This document shows positions 1 to 5,397 of a DNA stretch of 5,397 bases, in pieces. Under the pieces are notes generated by a model. The model saw only the letters and a list, made by a program, of their open reading frames with translations, was not told where the DNA came from and did not search any database. The position numbers were made by a program, and so were the translations under genes. Source of the DNA: JBDKJS01 sp039806065. Its GTDB lineage: Bacteria; Bacteroidota; Bacteroidia; AKYH767-A; 2013-40CM-41-45. The stretch lies in assembly GCA_039806065.1 (NCBI GenBank), contig JBDKJS010000098.1, positions 1-5,397 on the forward strand. Reading direction: 5' to 3'. Each line of letters starts with the position of its first letter. Within the stretch, counting starts at the first letter, position 1.

Positions 1-63
1 TCAATTGAGATTAGAGGTTATTTTAAAAATTTAGAAGTGGGTTATACATTTAATATTGCGATA

Positions 64-96
64 CAAAGATAAGGGCATTAATTGGTACTATGCAAC
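64..96 (-). promoter_or_regulatory. Candidate Bacteroidota promoter for a gene off the left edge
   Basis: TATCTTTG on the minus strand (71-64) matches TAnnTTTG exactly. GTTG (96-93) lies 21 nt upstream and can serve as a TTG-type -33 element. It fires leftward. The 60 bases that remain in the window hold only an 8-codon ORF, so the controlled gene would start beyond position 1 or the RNA has a long leader. The -33 element sits in the loop of the inverted repeat at 82-108. Confidence 0.4.
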
Positions 97-108
97 ACAT
101 AGTACTAA
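82..108. repeat. 11-bp inverted repeat, operator-like or hairpin
   Basis: TTGGTACTATG (82-92) and CATAGTACTAA (98-108) are complementary over 11 bp with one G-T wobble, around a 5-nt spacer. It lies directly upstream of the consensus -7 box at 64-71 and would cover about -18 to -45 of that promoter, the place for a dimeric regulator. Alternatively it forms a 3' hairpin for transcripts from the acetyltransferase, though no T tract follows. Confidence 0.45.
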
Positions 109-136
109 ATAATTTTATAGATACTTGATTTTCAAT

Positions 137-155
137 GACAAAAATTTCTTTTGTC
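137..155. repeat. AT-rich inverted repeat
   Basis: GACAAAA (137-143) and TTTTGTC (149-155) form a perfect 7-bp stem around a 5-nt loop. It lies in the gene-free stretch downstream of the acetyltransferase. The stem is AT-rich and lacks a following T tract on either strand, so it is at best a weak terminator or transcript-end structure. Confidence 0.35.
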
Positions 156-210
156 GATCAACCAACTCATAAAATGCGTGAAAAAAGTCATGTAAGCCCC
201 ACCGTTCTGC

Positions 211-290
211 GCCTAATTAGTGCATACAAAGTCTGTAAAATCTAATTTTTAGATTCCATTAGCTTGGATTATCATTAGGCAAGACTTTGT
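211..290 (-). repeat. Cluster of interlocking inverted repeats at the acetyltransferase stop codon
   Basis: Three complementary pairs lie together. ACAAAGTCT (226-234) pairs with AGACTTTGT (282-290), a perfect 9 bp. GCCTAAT (211-217) pairs with ATTAGGC (274-280), 7 bp. AATCTAA (239-245) pairs with TTAGATT (249-255) around a 3-nt loop. The first two pairs cross, so both can form only as a pseudoknot or as alternative folds. The outer arm begins at the last base of the acetyltransferase stop codon. It could act as a 3'-end structure or weak terminator for that gene; there is no T tract. The pairings are seen; a role is inferred. Confidence 0.5.
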
Positions 291-775
291 TAGGTTAATT
301 TGTAAATAAATTCTTCAATTTCAACGTGCCGTGCATTTGCAAAACCTTTATCAGAACCAATTCTTAAAAATCCACATTTTTCTAATACTTTTTGCGAACC
401 AAAATTGTCAAAAGCAACGCGACCAAAAATTGGCCTGGTGGTTTCAATGGCAAGCATCATTGTTAGTGCTTTTGTAGCGATACCCTTGCCCCAATATGGC
501 TTGTCGATCCAATAGGTGATTTCGCTATCACCCAACATTACAAATTTGGCAATACTTCCTACTATTTTGTTACCAATTAATATGGTTTGATTATTGACCA
601 ATGGATCTTTTAATAGTTTTGTATATTTCTCTAAATAAGCAAGTTTGTTAGCGTGATCATCGGGAATGAACGCAGCTAAGTTTACAGCATCTATGTCTAA
701 TTGAAAATTAAATAAAGTTTCAAGGTCTGTTATATTTGTTGGTCTTATGCTTATATCAAGTTTGCTGTCTGTCAT
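290..775 (-). CDS. GNAT-family N-acetyltransferase
   Basis: 161 residues forming one Gcn5-related acetyltransferase domain that transfers acetyl from acetyl-CoA to an amine. Seen: strand beta-1 (LDISIRPTNITDLETLF, 6-22) typical of RimJ/RimL-like members; beta-4 (EITYWID, 85-91); the acetyl-CoA pyrophosphate loop YWGKGIAT (94-101), which fits the Q/RxxGxG/A pattern except for W at its first position; and motif B, AFDNFGSQKVLEKCGF (121-136), with the usual Asn, Ser and the CGF after the helix. The length is complete for the family. The substrate cannot be told from sequence: such proteins acetylate ribosomal-protein N-termini, antibiotics, polyamines or small metabolites. The ATG at 775 has an SD-like AGGGG about 12 nt upstream on the minus strand. 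It stands alone: about 120 bp from the small candidate ORF to its right, with no gene for 290 bp to its left. Its stop codon lies within a cluster of inverted repeats. Confidence 0.9.
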   Translation of the reverse strand: MTDSKLDISIRPTNITDLETLFNFQLDIDAVNLAAFIPDDHANKLAYLEKYTKLLKDPLVNNQTILIGNKIVGSIAKFVMLGDSEITYWIDKPYWGKGIATKALTMMLAIETTRPIFGRVAFDNFGSQKVLEKCGFLRIGSDKGFANARHVEIEEFIYKLT

Positions 776-897
776 GATGGCTATGCCCCTAGAAAATGAT
801 AGTTAATTTTGTGTTATTCTTAACATGCAATGGTCCTTTCAATGGAAGGAAGTGTCTTCAGTTTATCAACTTGGTAAGCAGGTCTCTTTTTAAACTT

Positions 898-1035
898 TTA
901 GACAAGTGAAAATGCTGAGAAATTGCTATTCGTTTTGATCTTGAAGTCACTTTTATAGAGTTCATTTCTTTTGATGGTTTCAAGTTTGCTATGTTGTAAA
1001 GAATTAGTGAAACATTGATCTCCGAAAATTTCCAT
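898..1035 (-). CDS. Unrecognised small ORF (45 codons) behind a candidate promoter
   Basis: An ATG at 1035 opens 45 codons ending in TAA (898-900). The product begins MEIFGDQCFTNSLQ and is polar and basic, with a Lys-rich middle (KLETIKRNELYKSDFKIK) and no signal peptide or membrane segment. I do not recognise it. In its favour are the consensus-like promoter about 20 nt upstream and ordinary-looking codon use. Against it are its shortness and the fact that the frame is also open for 17 codons before the ATG, back to a TAG near 1089. After the TAA the same frame continues for 25 more codons (823-897, beginning KFKKRPAYQVDK). It could therefore be the remnant of a longer gene split by one stop, a small protein, a leader upstream of the acetyltransferase, or chance. 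Confidence 0.3.
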   Translation of the reverse strand: MEIFGDQCFTNSLQHSKLETIKRNELYKSDFKIKTNSNFSAFSLV

Positions 1036-1054
1036 TTCGATATTTTTACTCTTA

Positions 1055-1085
1055 CAAATATAGCCGGTATTGCTAAGGTTGTAAA
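1055..1085 (-). promoter_or_regulatory. Candidate Bacteroidota promoter
   Basis: On the minus strand TATATTTG (1062-1055) is a perfect match to the Bacteroidota -7 consensus TAnnTTTG. TTTA (1085-1082), one base from the -33 consensus TTTG, lies 19 nt upstream, within the usual spacing. A start site would fall about 1046-1050, some 12-15 nt before the ATG of the small ORF at 1035. Transcription could continue into the acetyltransferase gene. The motif match is seen; activity is inferred. Confidence 0.45.
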
Positions 1086-1093
1086 TCTATTTT

Positions 1094-1348
1094 TTATGGG
1101 TTGGGCACTTTTTCACAAAAATAAGTGAGTGGTGGTATGTTTTCATTTTTAAATGTGGATAGTTGCTTTTCCTTTGCATCTAGCCACGACTGTAGCAAGC
1201 TGCCATGCAGCGCGAAAGGCGGGTATGTTATAGGATTAGGTGTGGTGAGGTGCTGCTTCAAAAGAAAATATTTGTGGTATGATACAATTGTCAAAATGTT
1301 ATTATTGGAAGGTGTAAGATTGCGGTGGTGGCTCTTGCAAGGGAGCAT
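1094..1348. other. Intergenic stretch with overlapping long ORFs on both strands, no recognised gene
   Basis: Between the operon terminator and the candidate promoter lie about 260 bp with no family I recognise. A minus-strand frame is open for 84 codons (1094-1348; it ends ...TYFCEKVPNP). It begins immediately past the terminator T tract, so its ATG has no room for a promoter or ribosome site. A plus-strand frame is open for 86 codons (1125-1385) and runs through the terminator hairpin. Neither has domain motifs, a signal peptide or a plausible ribosome binding site. The minus-strand product is unusually rich in His, Pro, Asn and Leu, and the plus-strand one in Cys and Trp, which suggests non-coding sequence. 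A short GC-rich patch at 1197-1225 includes a hairpin (GCTGC-cat-GCAGC, 1199-1211). It could be an intergenic repeat or gene remnant. Confidence 0.3.
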
Positions 1349-1376
1349 AAAAAAAGCTGCCTTAGAGGGGCAGCTT
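1349..1376 (-). terminator. Rho-independent terminator after the FKBP gene
   Basis: Read on the minus strand, a perfect 8-bp stem (AAGCTGCC at 1376-1369 with GGCAGCTT at 1361-1354) closes a 7-nt loop. An unbroken run of seven T follows, counting the last two bases of the stem. It starts 20 nt past the TAA of the FKBP gene and is the only strong terminator in the window. It marks the end of the glmM-to-FKBP transcript. On the plus strand the hairpin lacks a T tract, so it should act only on leftward transcription. Confidence 0.85.
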
Positions 1377-1396
1377 GTAAGTTGAGTTGATGGTAA

Positions 1397-2089
1397 TTAT
1401 TTGCTTTTAATGGCTATTAATTCGAGGTCGAATACAAGCACGCTGTTAGGTGGTATTTTACCTGATCCTCTTTCGCCATAGCCCAATTCGCTAGGTACGT
1501 ATAGTTTCCATTTGCTTCCTACTGGCATCATGGTTAGGGCTTCAATCCAACCGGGGATAAAGTCTTTTACACAATAGTCGATGGGTTGCCCTCTATCGAC
1601 AGAGCTATCGAAGATGGTACCATCTGTAAGTGTTCCGTGGTAGTGTACGGTGATGGTGTCGGTAGCAATGGGTAATGCACCATCGCCAGTTTTGATGATT
1701 TCATATTGAAGGCCAGAAGCTGTGGTTTTGACTCCTGATTTTGTTTTATTTTTTTCGAGCCAAGCTGCACCAATGCCTTTGGCTGCTTCGGCTTTGGCTT
1801 TTTGTTTGGTTTGCATATAGGTCATTAGGAAGCCTTGAGCATTTTGTTTTTTAATGAGCAGTGTAGTATCGCCTTTGAGCATTTGTCCCACAGCGGCTGC
1901 CATGATGTTTACGTCTAGCGAATCTAGTCCATCACCCTTCATTTGTTCACCTATTAAAACGCCAATGGCATATGCTGCTGAATCGTTGGCTGTTTTGAGG
2001 TTGGTTTTCCCACCGCCCTGCTGACCGCCACATGCAGCCAATACGGTACCGATGCAAAGCACCAGTGCTAAAATTGATTTTAATTTCAT
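1397..2089 (-). CDS. FKBP-type peptidyl-prolyl cis-trans isomerase, predicted lipoprotein
   Basis: 230 residues. The N-terminus is a lipoprotein signal: MKLK, a hydrophobic core, then lipobox LAAC with the lipidated cysteine at 20. A Gly/Gln-rich tether (GGQQGGG) follows. Residues of about 30-120 form a helical region like the FkpA/Mip N-terminal dimerisation domain (Fkbp_N). Residues of about 125-228 are the FKBP catalytic domain. Most pocket residues of FKBP12 have recognisable equivalents: Y150, F160-D161 (in GTIFDSS), Y172, F177-I178, W181, Y204 (in LGYGERG) and F220. It should catalyse proline isomerisation and chaperone folding in the periplasm or at the outer membrane. The tether has no acidic run after Cys20, so it lacks the surface-export signal described for some Bacteroidota lipoproteins; periplasmic orientation is inferred. 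It is last in the run: 64 nt from the Smr gene and 20 nt before a strong terminator. A weak -7-like box upstream could give it an extra promoter. Confidence 0.93.
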   Translation of the reverse strand: MKLKSILALVLCIGTVLAACGGQQGGGKTNLKTANDSAAYAIGVLIGEQMKGDGLDSLDVNIMAAAVGQMLKGDTTLLIKKQNAQGFLMTYMQTKQKAKAEAAKGIGAAWLEKNKTKSGVKTTASGLQYEIIKTGDGALPIATDTITVHYHGTLTDGTIFDSSVDRGQPIDYCVKDFIPGWIEALTMMPVGSKWKLYVPSELGYGERGSGKIPPNSVLVFDLELIAIKSK

Positions 2090-2118
2090 AATGATAACTT
2101 GTTTTTTTTATTGGATGG

Positions 2119-2126
2119 CGAAGATA
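2119..2126 (-). promoter_or_regulatory. Weak -7-like box before the FKBP gene
   Basis: TATCTTCG on the minus strand differs by one base from TAnnTTTG and ends 29 nt before the FKBP ATG. No TTTG lies at the proper distance upstream (the nearest are only 0 and 6 nt away), so only half of a promoter is present. The longer 64-nt spacer here, against 39 nt between the other genes, leaves room for a secondary promoter. Confidence 0.2.
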
Positions 2127-2153
2127 CAAAGCCAAAAGGAATCCGCGTGTGTT

Positions 2154-3191
2154 TTATTTAAAATTTATTTGTGTGGCTCCATATCCAAATTTGAGGGTTG
2201 AAGCATCTTCAATGCTAATATCATCGTATTTCTTGAGTGCTTCGCGTATGGAATTTTTAAGAACTCCGCTGCCTACTCCGTGAATGACGATGAGTTTGTG
2301 TAGTTTTTCTGCTATGGCCAAATCCATCTCATATTCAAATACTTTAAGTTGGTGTGCAATGATTTGGGCATTGTTCATTTTCGTGTGGTCTTTGACCAAC
2401 TGTTCGATATGGAGATCTATTGTTTTTTCGCGCTGTACGATTACAAATTTATTGGGTTTTGATTCTTTGCGTGTTTGCTGTTGTGCAATGAGAACTTCCT
2501 TCTGTTTGTGTTTTTCTAATAGTCCTGATAGATCTACTTGGGTATCTTGCTGCTTAAGAGTCAGTATCGGTTGGGCTAGAATGGCACCATTTACTTCGTC
2601 AAGCTTTTGCCAATCCCTTTCGTTGGTTAGATCTTTGGTGCTAAGGGTTAGGTTGATTTCCATAGGTGGCCTTAACTTAAAGAGCCCATCTTTAAATAGG
2701 ATGAATTGGAAATTGAAGCTTTGAATTTGATGGAGCTCATCTTGAGAGAAAATGCCTATTTGTACTTGCTGTGCATGTGGTACTTGAGCGTGAACTAGGT
2801 TTTTAAAAAACACATCGTAGCGAGCATTGCAACTAGCCAATAGATCGTAATCAGTATTGTTAACCAAGTAAAGCGTGGCATCGCTTACAAAAGGCAATGC
2901 TGGGCGATGCAGCTTGACGGCCAGATAAATTTGGTTATCGGGTTCTAGTGATTGTGCTATTTTTTCGGAAAAAACTGGGGGAGCAGTAGGTTCTACAGGT
3001 TCTGATGAGGGTTGGTTTACCTGATCGGGCTGAACAGTGAAGTTGATAAGCACCAAATTACTTTTGGGCATTACCTGGGTGAAGCCTTCTGTGGTGGTTA
3101 CCACTACTCTATCGTGGGCTAATATTTCTGTTACGGTGCCCTCTCCTACTTCATTTAAAAATCGTACTTGATCGCCAGGCTTGAGAATCAT
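2154..3191 (-). CDS. DUF2027 and Smr domain-containing protein
   Basis: 345 residues in three parts. Residues 1-50 (GDQVRFLNEVGEGTVTEI...) look like a small SH3/KOW-like beta barrel. A proline- and glutamate-rich linker spans about 54-75. A central region of about 80-245 matches the DUF2027 architecture I know from Bacteroidota. The C-terminal Smr domain (about 255-345) carries IDLHIEQL (258-265) and HGVGSGVLK (304-312), the two conserved Smr motifs. Smr domains (MutS2 C-terminus and free-standing Smr proteins) bind or nick nucleic acids, and some act as endonucleases on mRNA of stalled ribosomes. The motif here is DLHIE instead of DLHG, and no MutS ATPase is present, so nuclease activity is unproven. 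No signal peptide or membrane segment is visible, so it should be cytoplasmic. The ATG is 39 nt after the desulfurase stop and no better start exists. The family call is firm; the function is inferred. Confidence 0.9.
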   Translation of the reverse strand: MILKPGDQVRFLNEVGEGTVTEILAHDRVVVTTTEGFTQVMPKSNLVLINFTVQPDQVNQPSSEPVEPTAPPVFSEKIAQSLEPDNQIYLAVKLHRPALPFVSDATLYLVNNTDYDLLASCNARYDVFFKNLVHAQVPHAQQVQIGIFSQDELHQIQSFNFQFILFKDGLFKLRPPMEINLTLSTKDLTNERDWQKLDEVNGAILAQPILTLKQQDTQVDLSGLLEKHKQKEVLIAQQQTRKESKPNKFVIVQREKTIDLHIEQLVKDHTKMNNAQIIAHQLKVFEYEMDLAIAEKLHKLIVIHGVGSGVLKNSIREALKKYDDISIEDASTLKFGYGATQINFK

Positions 3192-3230
3192 ATTTAAAGT
3201 GGTTGCTAATGTTATTATTATATAACTTGC

Positions 3231-4367
3231 CTAGCTTACATTCGCCAAAAAAAGCTCTTTGATGGCCTGGAGGGTAAAATCTATTTCGGCCTTGGTAGTG
3301 AATTTGCTAAAGGAAAATCGCACATTTGCTCTGGAAGGATCAACTCCTAAAGCACCGAGTACGTGCGACCCAACATTGCTACCTGATGAGCAAGCACTAC
3401 CTCCACTACAGGCTATCCCTGCCATGTCAAGGTTGAAGAGGATGGTTTCATTGTACTCACTTTGAGGGAAGCTAACATTAAGCACGGTATATAGGGCTTG
3501 GCCGGTACAATCGCCATTGAATTTGATATCAGGAATGATTGCTTGTAATTGGGCAGCCATGTAGTTTTTTAGTTGGCTGATGTGCTGGGTGTGTTCATTG
3601 AGATGTTGATAGCAGAGTGTAAGAGCTTTTGCTAACCCCACTATACCATACACGTTTTCGGTTCCACCGCGCATGTTTCTCTCCTGAGCTCCGCCAAAAA
3701 TAAAAGGTTTTATTTTTACATCGCTGCTGATGTACAAGAAGCCAACGCCTTTAGGTCCATGAAATTTATGAGCTGCACAAGTTAAAAAATGAACCTTAGT
3801 TTTTTGAAGATCAAAAGCATAGTGCCCCATGGTTTGTACTGTATCACTATGAAAAATGGCATTGTACTGATTACACAAGTCAGCAACCGCCTGCATGGGC
3901 AACAAGTTGCCCACTTCATTATTGGCATGCATGAGCGATACCAAACTCTTTTCATTATTTGCTAGCAACTGCTCAAGGTCTTGAAGATCTATATGGCCAT
4001 TGGGTAGCAATTTTACAAAGCTTAACCTTACTTGATCGTATTGATGTTTAAATTCAGCGGTGTGAAGCACAGCATGGTGCTCAATGGCTGAGGTGATGAT
4101 ATGCCTTACCCCTAGATCGCGTATGGCACCACCGATGGCCATGTTATTAGCCTCGGTTCCACCTGAGGTAAAAAATATTTCGGAGGGAGCGCAATTGAGC
4201 AGTGATGCAATTGTCTTTCTTGATTGTTCTAAATGTGCTTTCACTGTGCGGCCATAGCTATGAATGGAGCTTGGATTGCCAAACTGATCCTTCATAATGG
4301 GAATCATAGCATCTATTACCTGAGGGTCGATAGGAGTAGTAGCGGCATTATCAAGATACACTTTCAC
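3231..4367 (-). CDS. Cysteine desulfurase, NifS/IscS-like group I
   Basis: A 378-residue PLP enzyme that takes sulfur from L-cysteine as a persulfide, releasing alanine. It supplies Fe-S cluster assembly or tRNA thiolation in the cytoplasm. Seen: the N-terminal YLDNAATTP (4-12); SGGTEANN (68-75), which holds the cofactor phosphate; EHHAV (96-100), whose first His should stack on PLP; HANNEVG (148-154); SDTVQ (174-178); the PLP lysine K201 in HKFHGPKG; and the catalytic C326 in SGGSACSSGS, followed by RFSF with R350. The extended loop around the cysteine places it in group I (IscS/NifS), not SufS. A further cysteine, C320, lies six residues before the catalytic one. The start is GTG; no ATG occurs in frame between it and the glmM stop, and the N-terminus matches the family, so GTG is probably right. 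No iscU, sufE or other Fe-S gene is adjacent, so the target (Fe-S or MnmA-type tRNA thiolation) is open. Confidence 0.95.
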   Translation of the reverse strand: MKVYLDNAATTPIDPQVIDAMIPIMKDQFGNPSSIHSYGRTVKAHLEQSRKTIASLLNCAPSEIFFTSGGTEANNMAIGGAIRDLGVRHIITSAIEHHAVLHTAEFKHQYDQVRLSFVKLLPNGHIDLQDLEQLLANNEKSLVSLMHANNEVGNLLPMQAVADLCNQYNAIFHSDTVQTMGHYAFDLQKTKVHFLTCAAHKFHGPKGVGFLYISSDVKIKPFIFGGAQERNMRGGTENVYGIVGLAKALTLCYQHLNEHTQHISQLKNYMAAQLQAIIPDIKFNGDCTGQALYTVLNVSFPQSEYNETILFNLDMAGIACSGGSACSSGSNVGSHVLGALGVDPSRANVRFSFSKFTTKAEIDFTLQAIKELFLANVS

Positions 4368-4406
4368 TGTTGTAGTTTTATATAAATGGATTAAAAAATG
4401 TTTTGT

Positions 4407-5397
4407 TTACTTTTTGTTACCTATTACATCTTTGATATCAAAAATTATTTTTTCGGCCAGGTTTTGTGCTGTTGTTTGTGATTGGCTTTCAGAGTATATT
4501 CTTATAATGGGTTCAGTGTTTGATTTACGAAGGTGCACCCACTCTTTATCAAATTCTATTTTAACGCCATCGATGGTATTAACAGGTTGTTTAACATACT
4601 TTGTTTTTATCGCATCTAAAACGTGATCTACATTAATTTCGGGAGTGAGCTCAATTTTATTTTTTGAAATGTAATAATTGGGATAGGTGGCTCTTAGCAT
4701 GGAGCAACTTTTTCCAAACTTAGCAAGCTGGGTTAGAAATAATGCAATGCCAGCAAGTGCATCACGTCCATAATGTAGTTCAGGATAAATCACACCACCA
4801 TTACCTTCCCCACCAATTACGGCATGGTTAGCCTTCATGCATTCTACTACATTCACTTCACCTACTGCAGCCGCATAATATTTGCCTCCGGCCTTTTCTG
4901 TTACATCGCGCAGGGCACGTGTACTTGAAAGATTGCTAACGGTGTTGAGTTGCGCTCCTGTTTTTTGTAACATGGCAGGTGTGGTATTTTTCAATACATA
5001 ATCAGCTACTGCTACCAATGTATATTCTTCACCAAACATTTCACCATCTTCACAAACTATTGCCAATCTATCTACATCCGGATCCACAACTATTCCTAGG
5101 TGAGCATTCTTTCGTTTCACTTCCTTGGCAATGTCACCGAGGTGTTCAGGAAGCGGTTCAGGATTGTGCGGAAACTGTCCGTTGGGTTCACAGTATAATT
5201 GTACTACCTCATCTACCCCAAGTGCATGAAGTAAGAGCGGCAGTGCTATACCTCCAGTACTATTTACACAATCTATTACTACTTTAAATTTACGTGCCTT
5301 AATCGCAGCCACATCTACCAGCGGCAATGCCAACACCTTGTCTATATGCTTTTGAATGTAATTGGGTTCACTTCTATATTTTCCAATTTTGTTGACA
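4407..5397 (-). CDS. glmM: Phosphohexomutase, probably phosphoglucosamine mutase (partial, N-terminus outside window)
   Basis: The reading frame is open to the right edge, so the gene is cut there. An apparent start at 5336 is an internal GTG; 20 more in-frame codons (VNKIGKYRSEPNYIQ...) precede it. About 329 residues are present, against roughly 460 for the family, so the N-terminal domain with the phosphoserine loop is missing. Seen, counting from the window edge: the metal-binding loop DPDVDR at 105-110, the sugar-specificity loop GGEGNGG at 195-201, and the phosphate-binding loop RKSNTEPIIR at 290-299. These mark domains 2, 3 and 4 of the alpha-D-phosphohexomutase superfamily. The GEGNGG loop is the form I associate with Bacteroidota proteins annotated as GlmM; classical GlmM has GE(N/Q)SGH. 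GlmM converts glucosamine-6-phosphate to glucosamine-1-phosphate in the cytoplasm, for UDP-GlcNAc and peptidoglycan synthesis. A phosphomannomutase or phosphoglucomutase role cannot be excluded. It is the first visible gene of the minus-strand run, 39 nt before the cysteine desulfurase. Confidence 0.85.
   Translation of the reverse strand, partial: VNKIGKYRSEPNYIQKHIDKVLALPLVDVAAIKARKFKVVIDCVNSTGGIALPLLLHALGVDEVVQLYCEPNGQFPHNPEPLPEHLGDIAKEVKRKNAHLGIVVDPDVDRLAIVCEDGEMFGEEYTLVAVADYVLKNTTPAMLQKTGAQLNTVSNLSSTRALRDVTEKAGGKYYAAAVGEVNVVECMKANHAVIGGEGNGGVIYPELHYGRDALAGIALFLTQLAKFGKSCSMLRATYPNYYISKNKIELTPEINVDHVLDAIKTKYVKQPVNTIDGVKIEFDKEWVHLRKSNTEPIIRIYSESQSQTTAQNLAEKIIFDIKDVIGNKK

Noticed and set aside
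132..191. 19-codon minus-strand ORF beginning MTFFTHFMSW
   Set aside because: It is very short, with no promoter box, and overlaps the AT-rich hairpin at 137-155. A GGTGGGG stretch upstream is only weakly SD-like.
834..850. Small inverted repeat TCCTTTC-aat-GGAAGGA
   Set aside because: Only 5 uninterrupted pairs on the transcribed strand and no T tract; expected by chance in AT-rich spacer.
1116..1123. TATTTTTG on the minus strand, matching TAnnTTTG
   Set aside because: No -33 TTTG or TTG at the right distance, and no ORF starts close downstream; the better candidate is at 1055-1085.
1125..1385. Plus-strand ORF of 86 codons
   Set aside because: It runs through the terminator hairpin, has a Cys/Trp-rich composition and no motif or ribosome site, and is the only plus-strand candidate outside known genes.
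1567..1773. Minus-strand ORF of 68 codons
   Set aside because: It lies in another frame inside the FKBP domain, whose own frame has all expected catalytic residues.
2284..2724. Plus-strand ORF of 146 codons
   Set aside because: It is antisense to the firmly identified Smr-protein gene, with Cys/Ser/Leu-rich shadow composition and no recognisable domain.
1..5397. CRISPR array, tRNA, rRNA, insertion sequence or riboswitch
   Set aside because: I saw no regularly spaced direct repeats, cloverleaf, rRNA motif, transposase or known aptamer pattern on either strand.

Overview
The window looks like chromosomal DNA from a member of the Bacteroidota. The evidence is an Smr-domain protein with the DUF2027-type architecture that is typical of this phylum, a lipoprotein-type FKBP prolyl isomerase, moderately AT-rich spacers, little use of strong Shine-Dalgarno sites, and TAnnTTTG-type -7 promoter boxes. 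The genus cannot be fixed from the sequence. Every convincing gene lies on the minus strand, so the text below follows the direction of transcription, from right to left.

Right-hand block (about 1349-5397): a compact run of four genes. It starts with the C-terminal two thirds or so of a phosphohexomutase that is probably GlmM (open to the window edge). Next come a group I cysteine desulfurase (GTG start), a DUF2027/Smr protein and a secreted FKBP-type peptidyl-prolyl isomerase. The spacers are 39, 39 and 64 nt. A strong intrinsic terminator lies 20 nt past the FKBP stop, so this looks like the end of an operon. The genes are housekeeping functions (cell-wall sugar supply, sulfur mobilisation, probable nucleic-acid binding, envelope protein folding) and do not form one pathway. 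The first three share one reading frame, separated only by a single stop codon and 13 open codons each time.

Middle block (about 776-1348): 570 bp without a recognisable gene. It holds a candidate Bacteroidota promoter (1055-1085) placed just in front of an unrecognised 45-codon ORF (898-1035). It also holds a stretch (1094-1348) in which long ORFs overlap on both strands without resembling any family I know.

Left-hand block (1-775): a small GNAT-family N-acetyltransferase with an unusual cluster of interlocking inverted repeats at its stop codon. Further left is a consensus -7 box (64-71) with an 11-bp inverted repeat directly upstream, probably the control region of a gene that lies off the left edge.

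I see no convincing new defence, mobile or RNA system. The best leads are the promoter plus small ORF at 898-1085, the interlocking repeats at 211-290 and the operator-like palindrome at 82-108.
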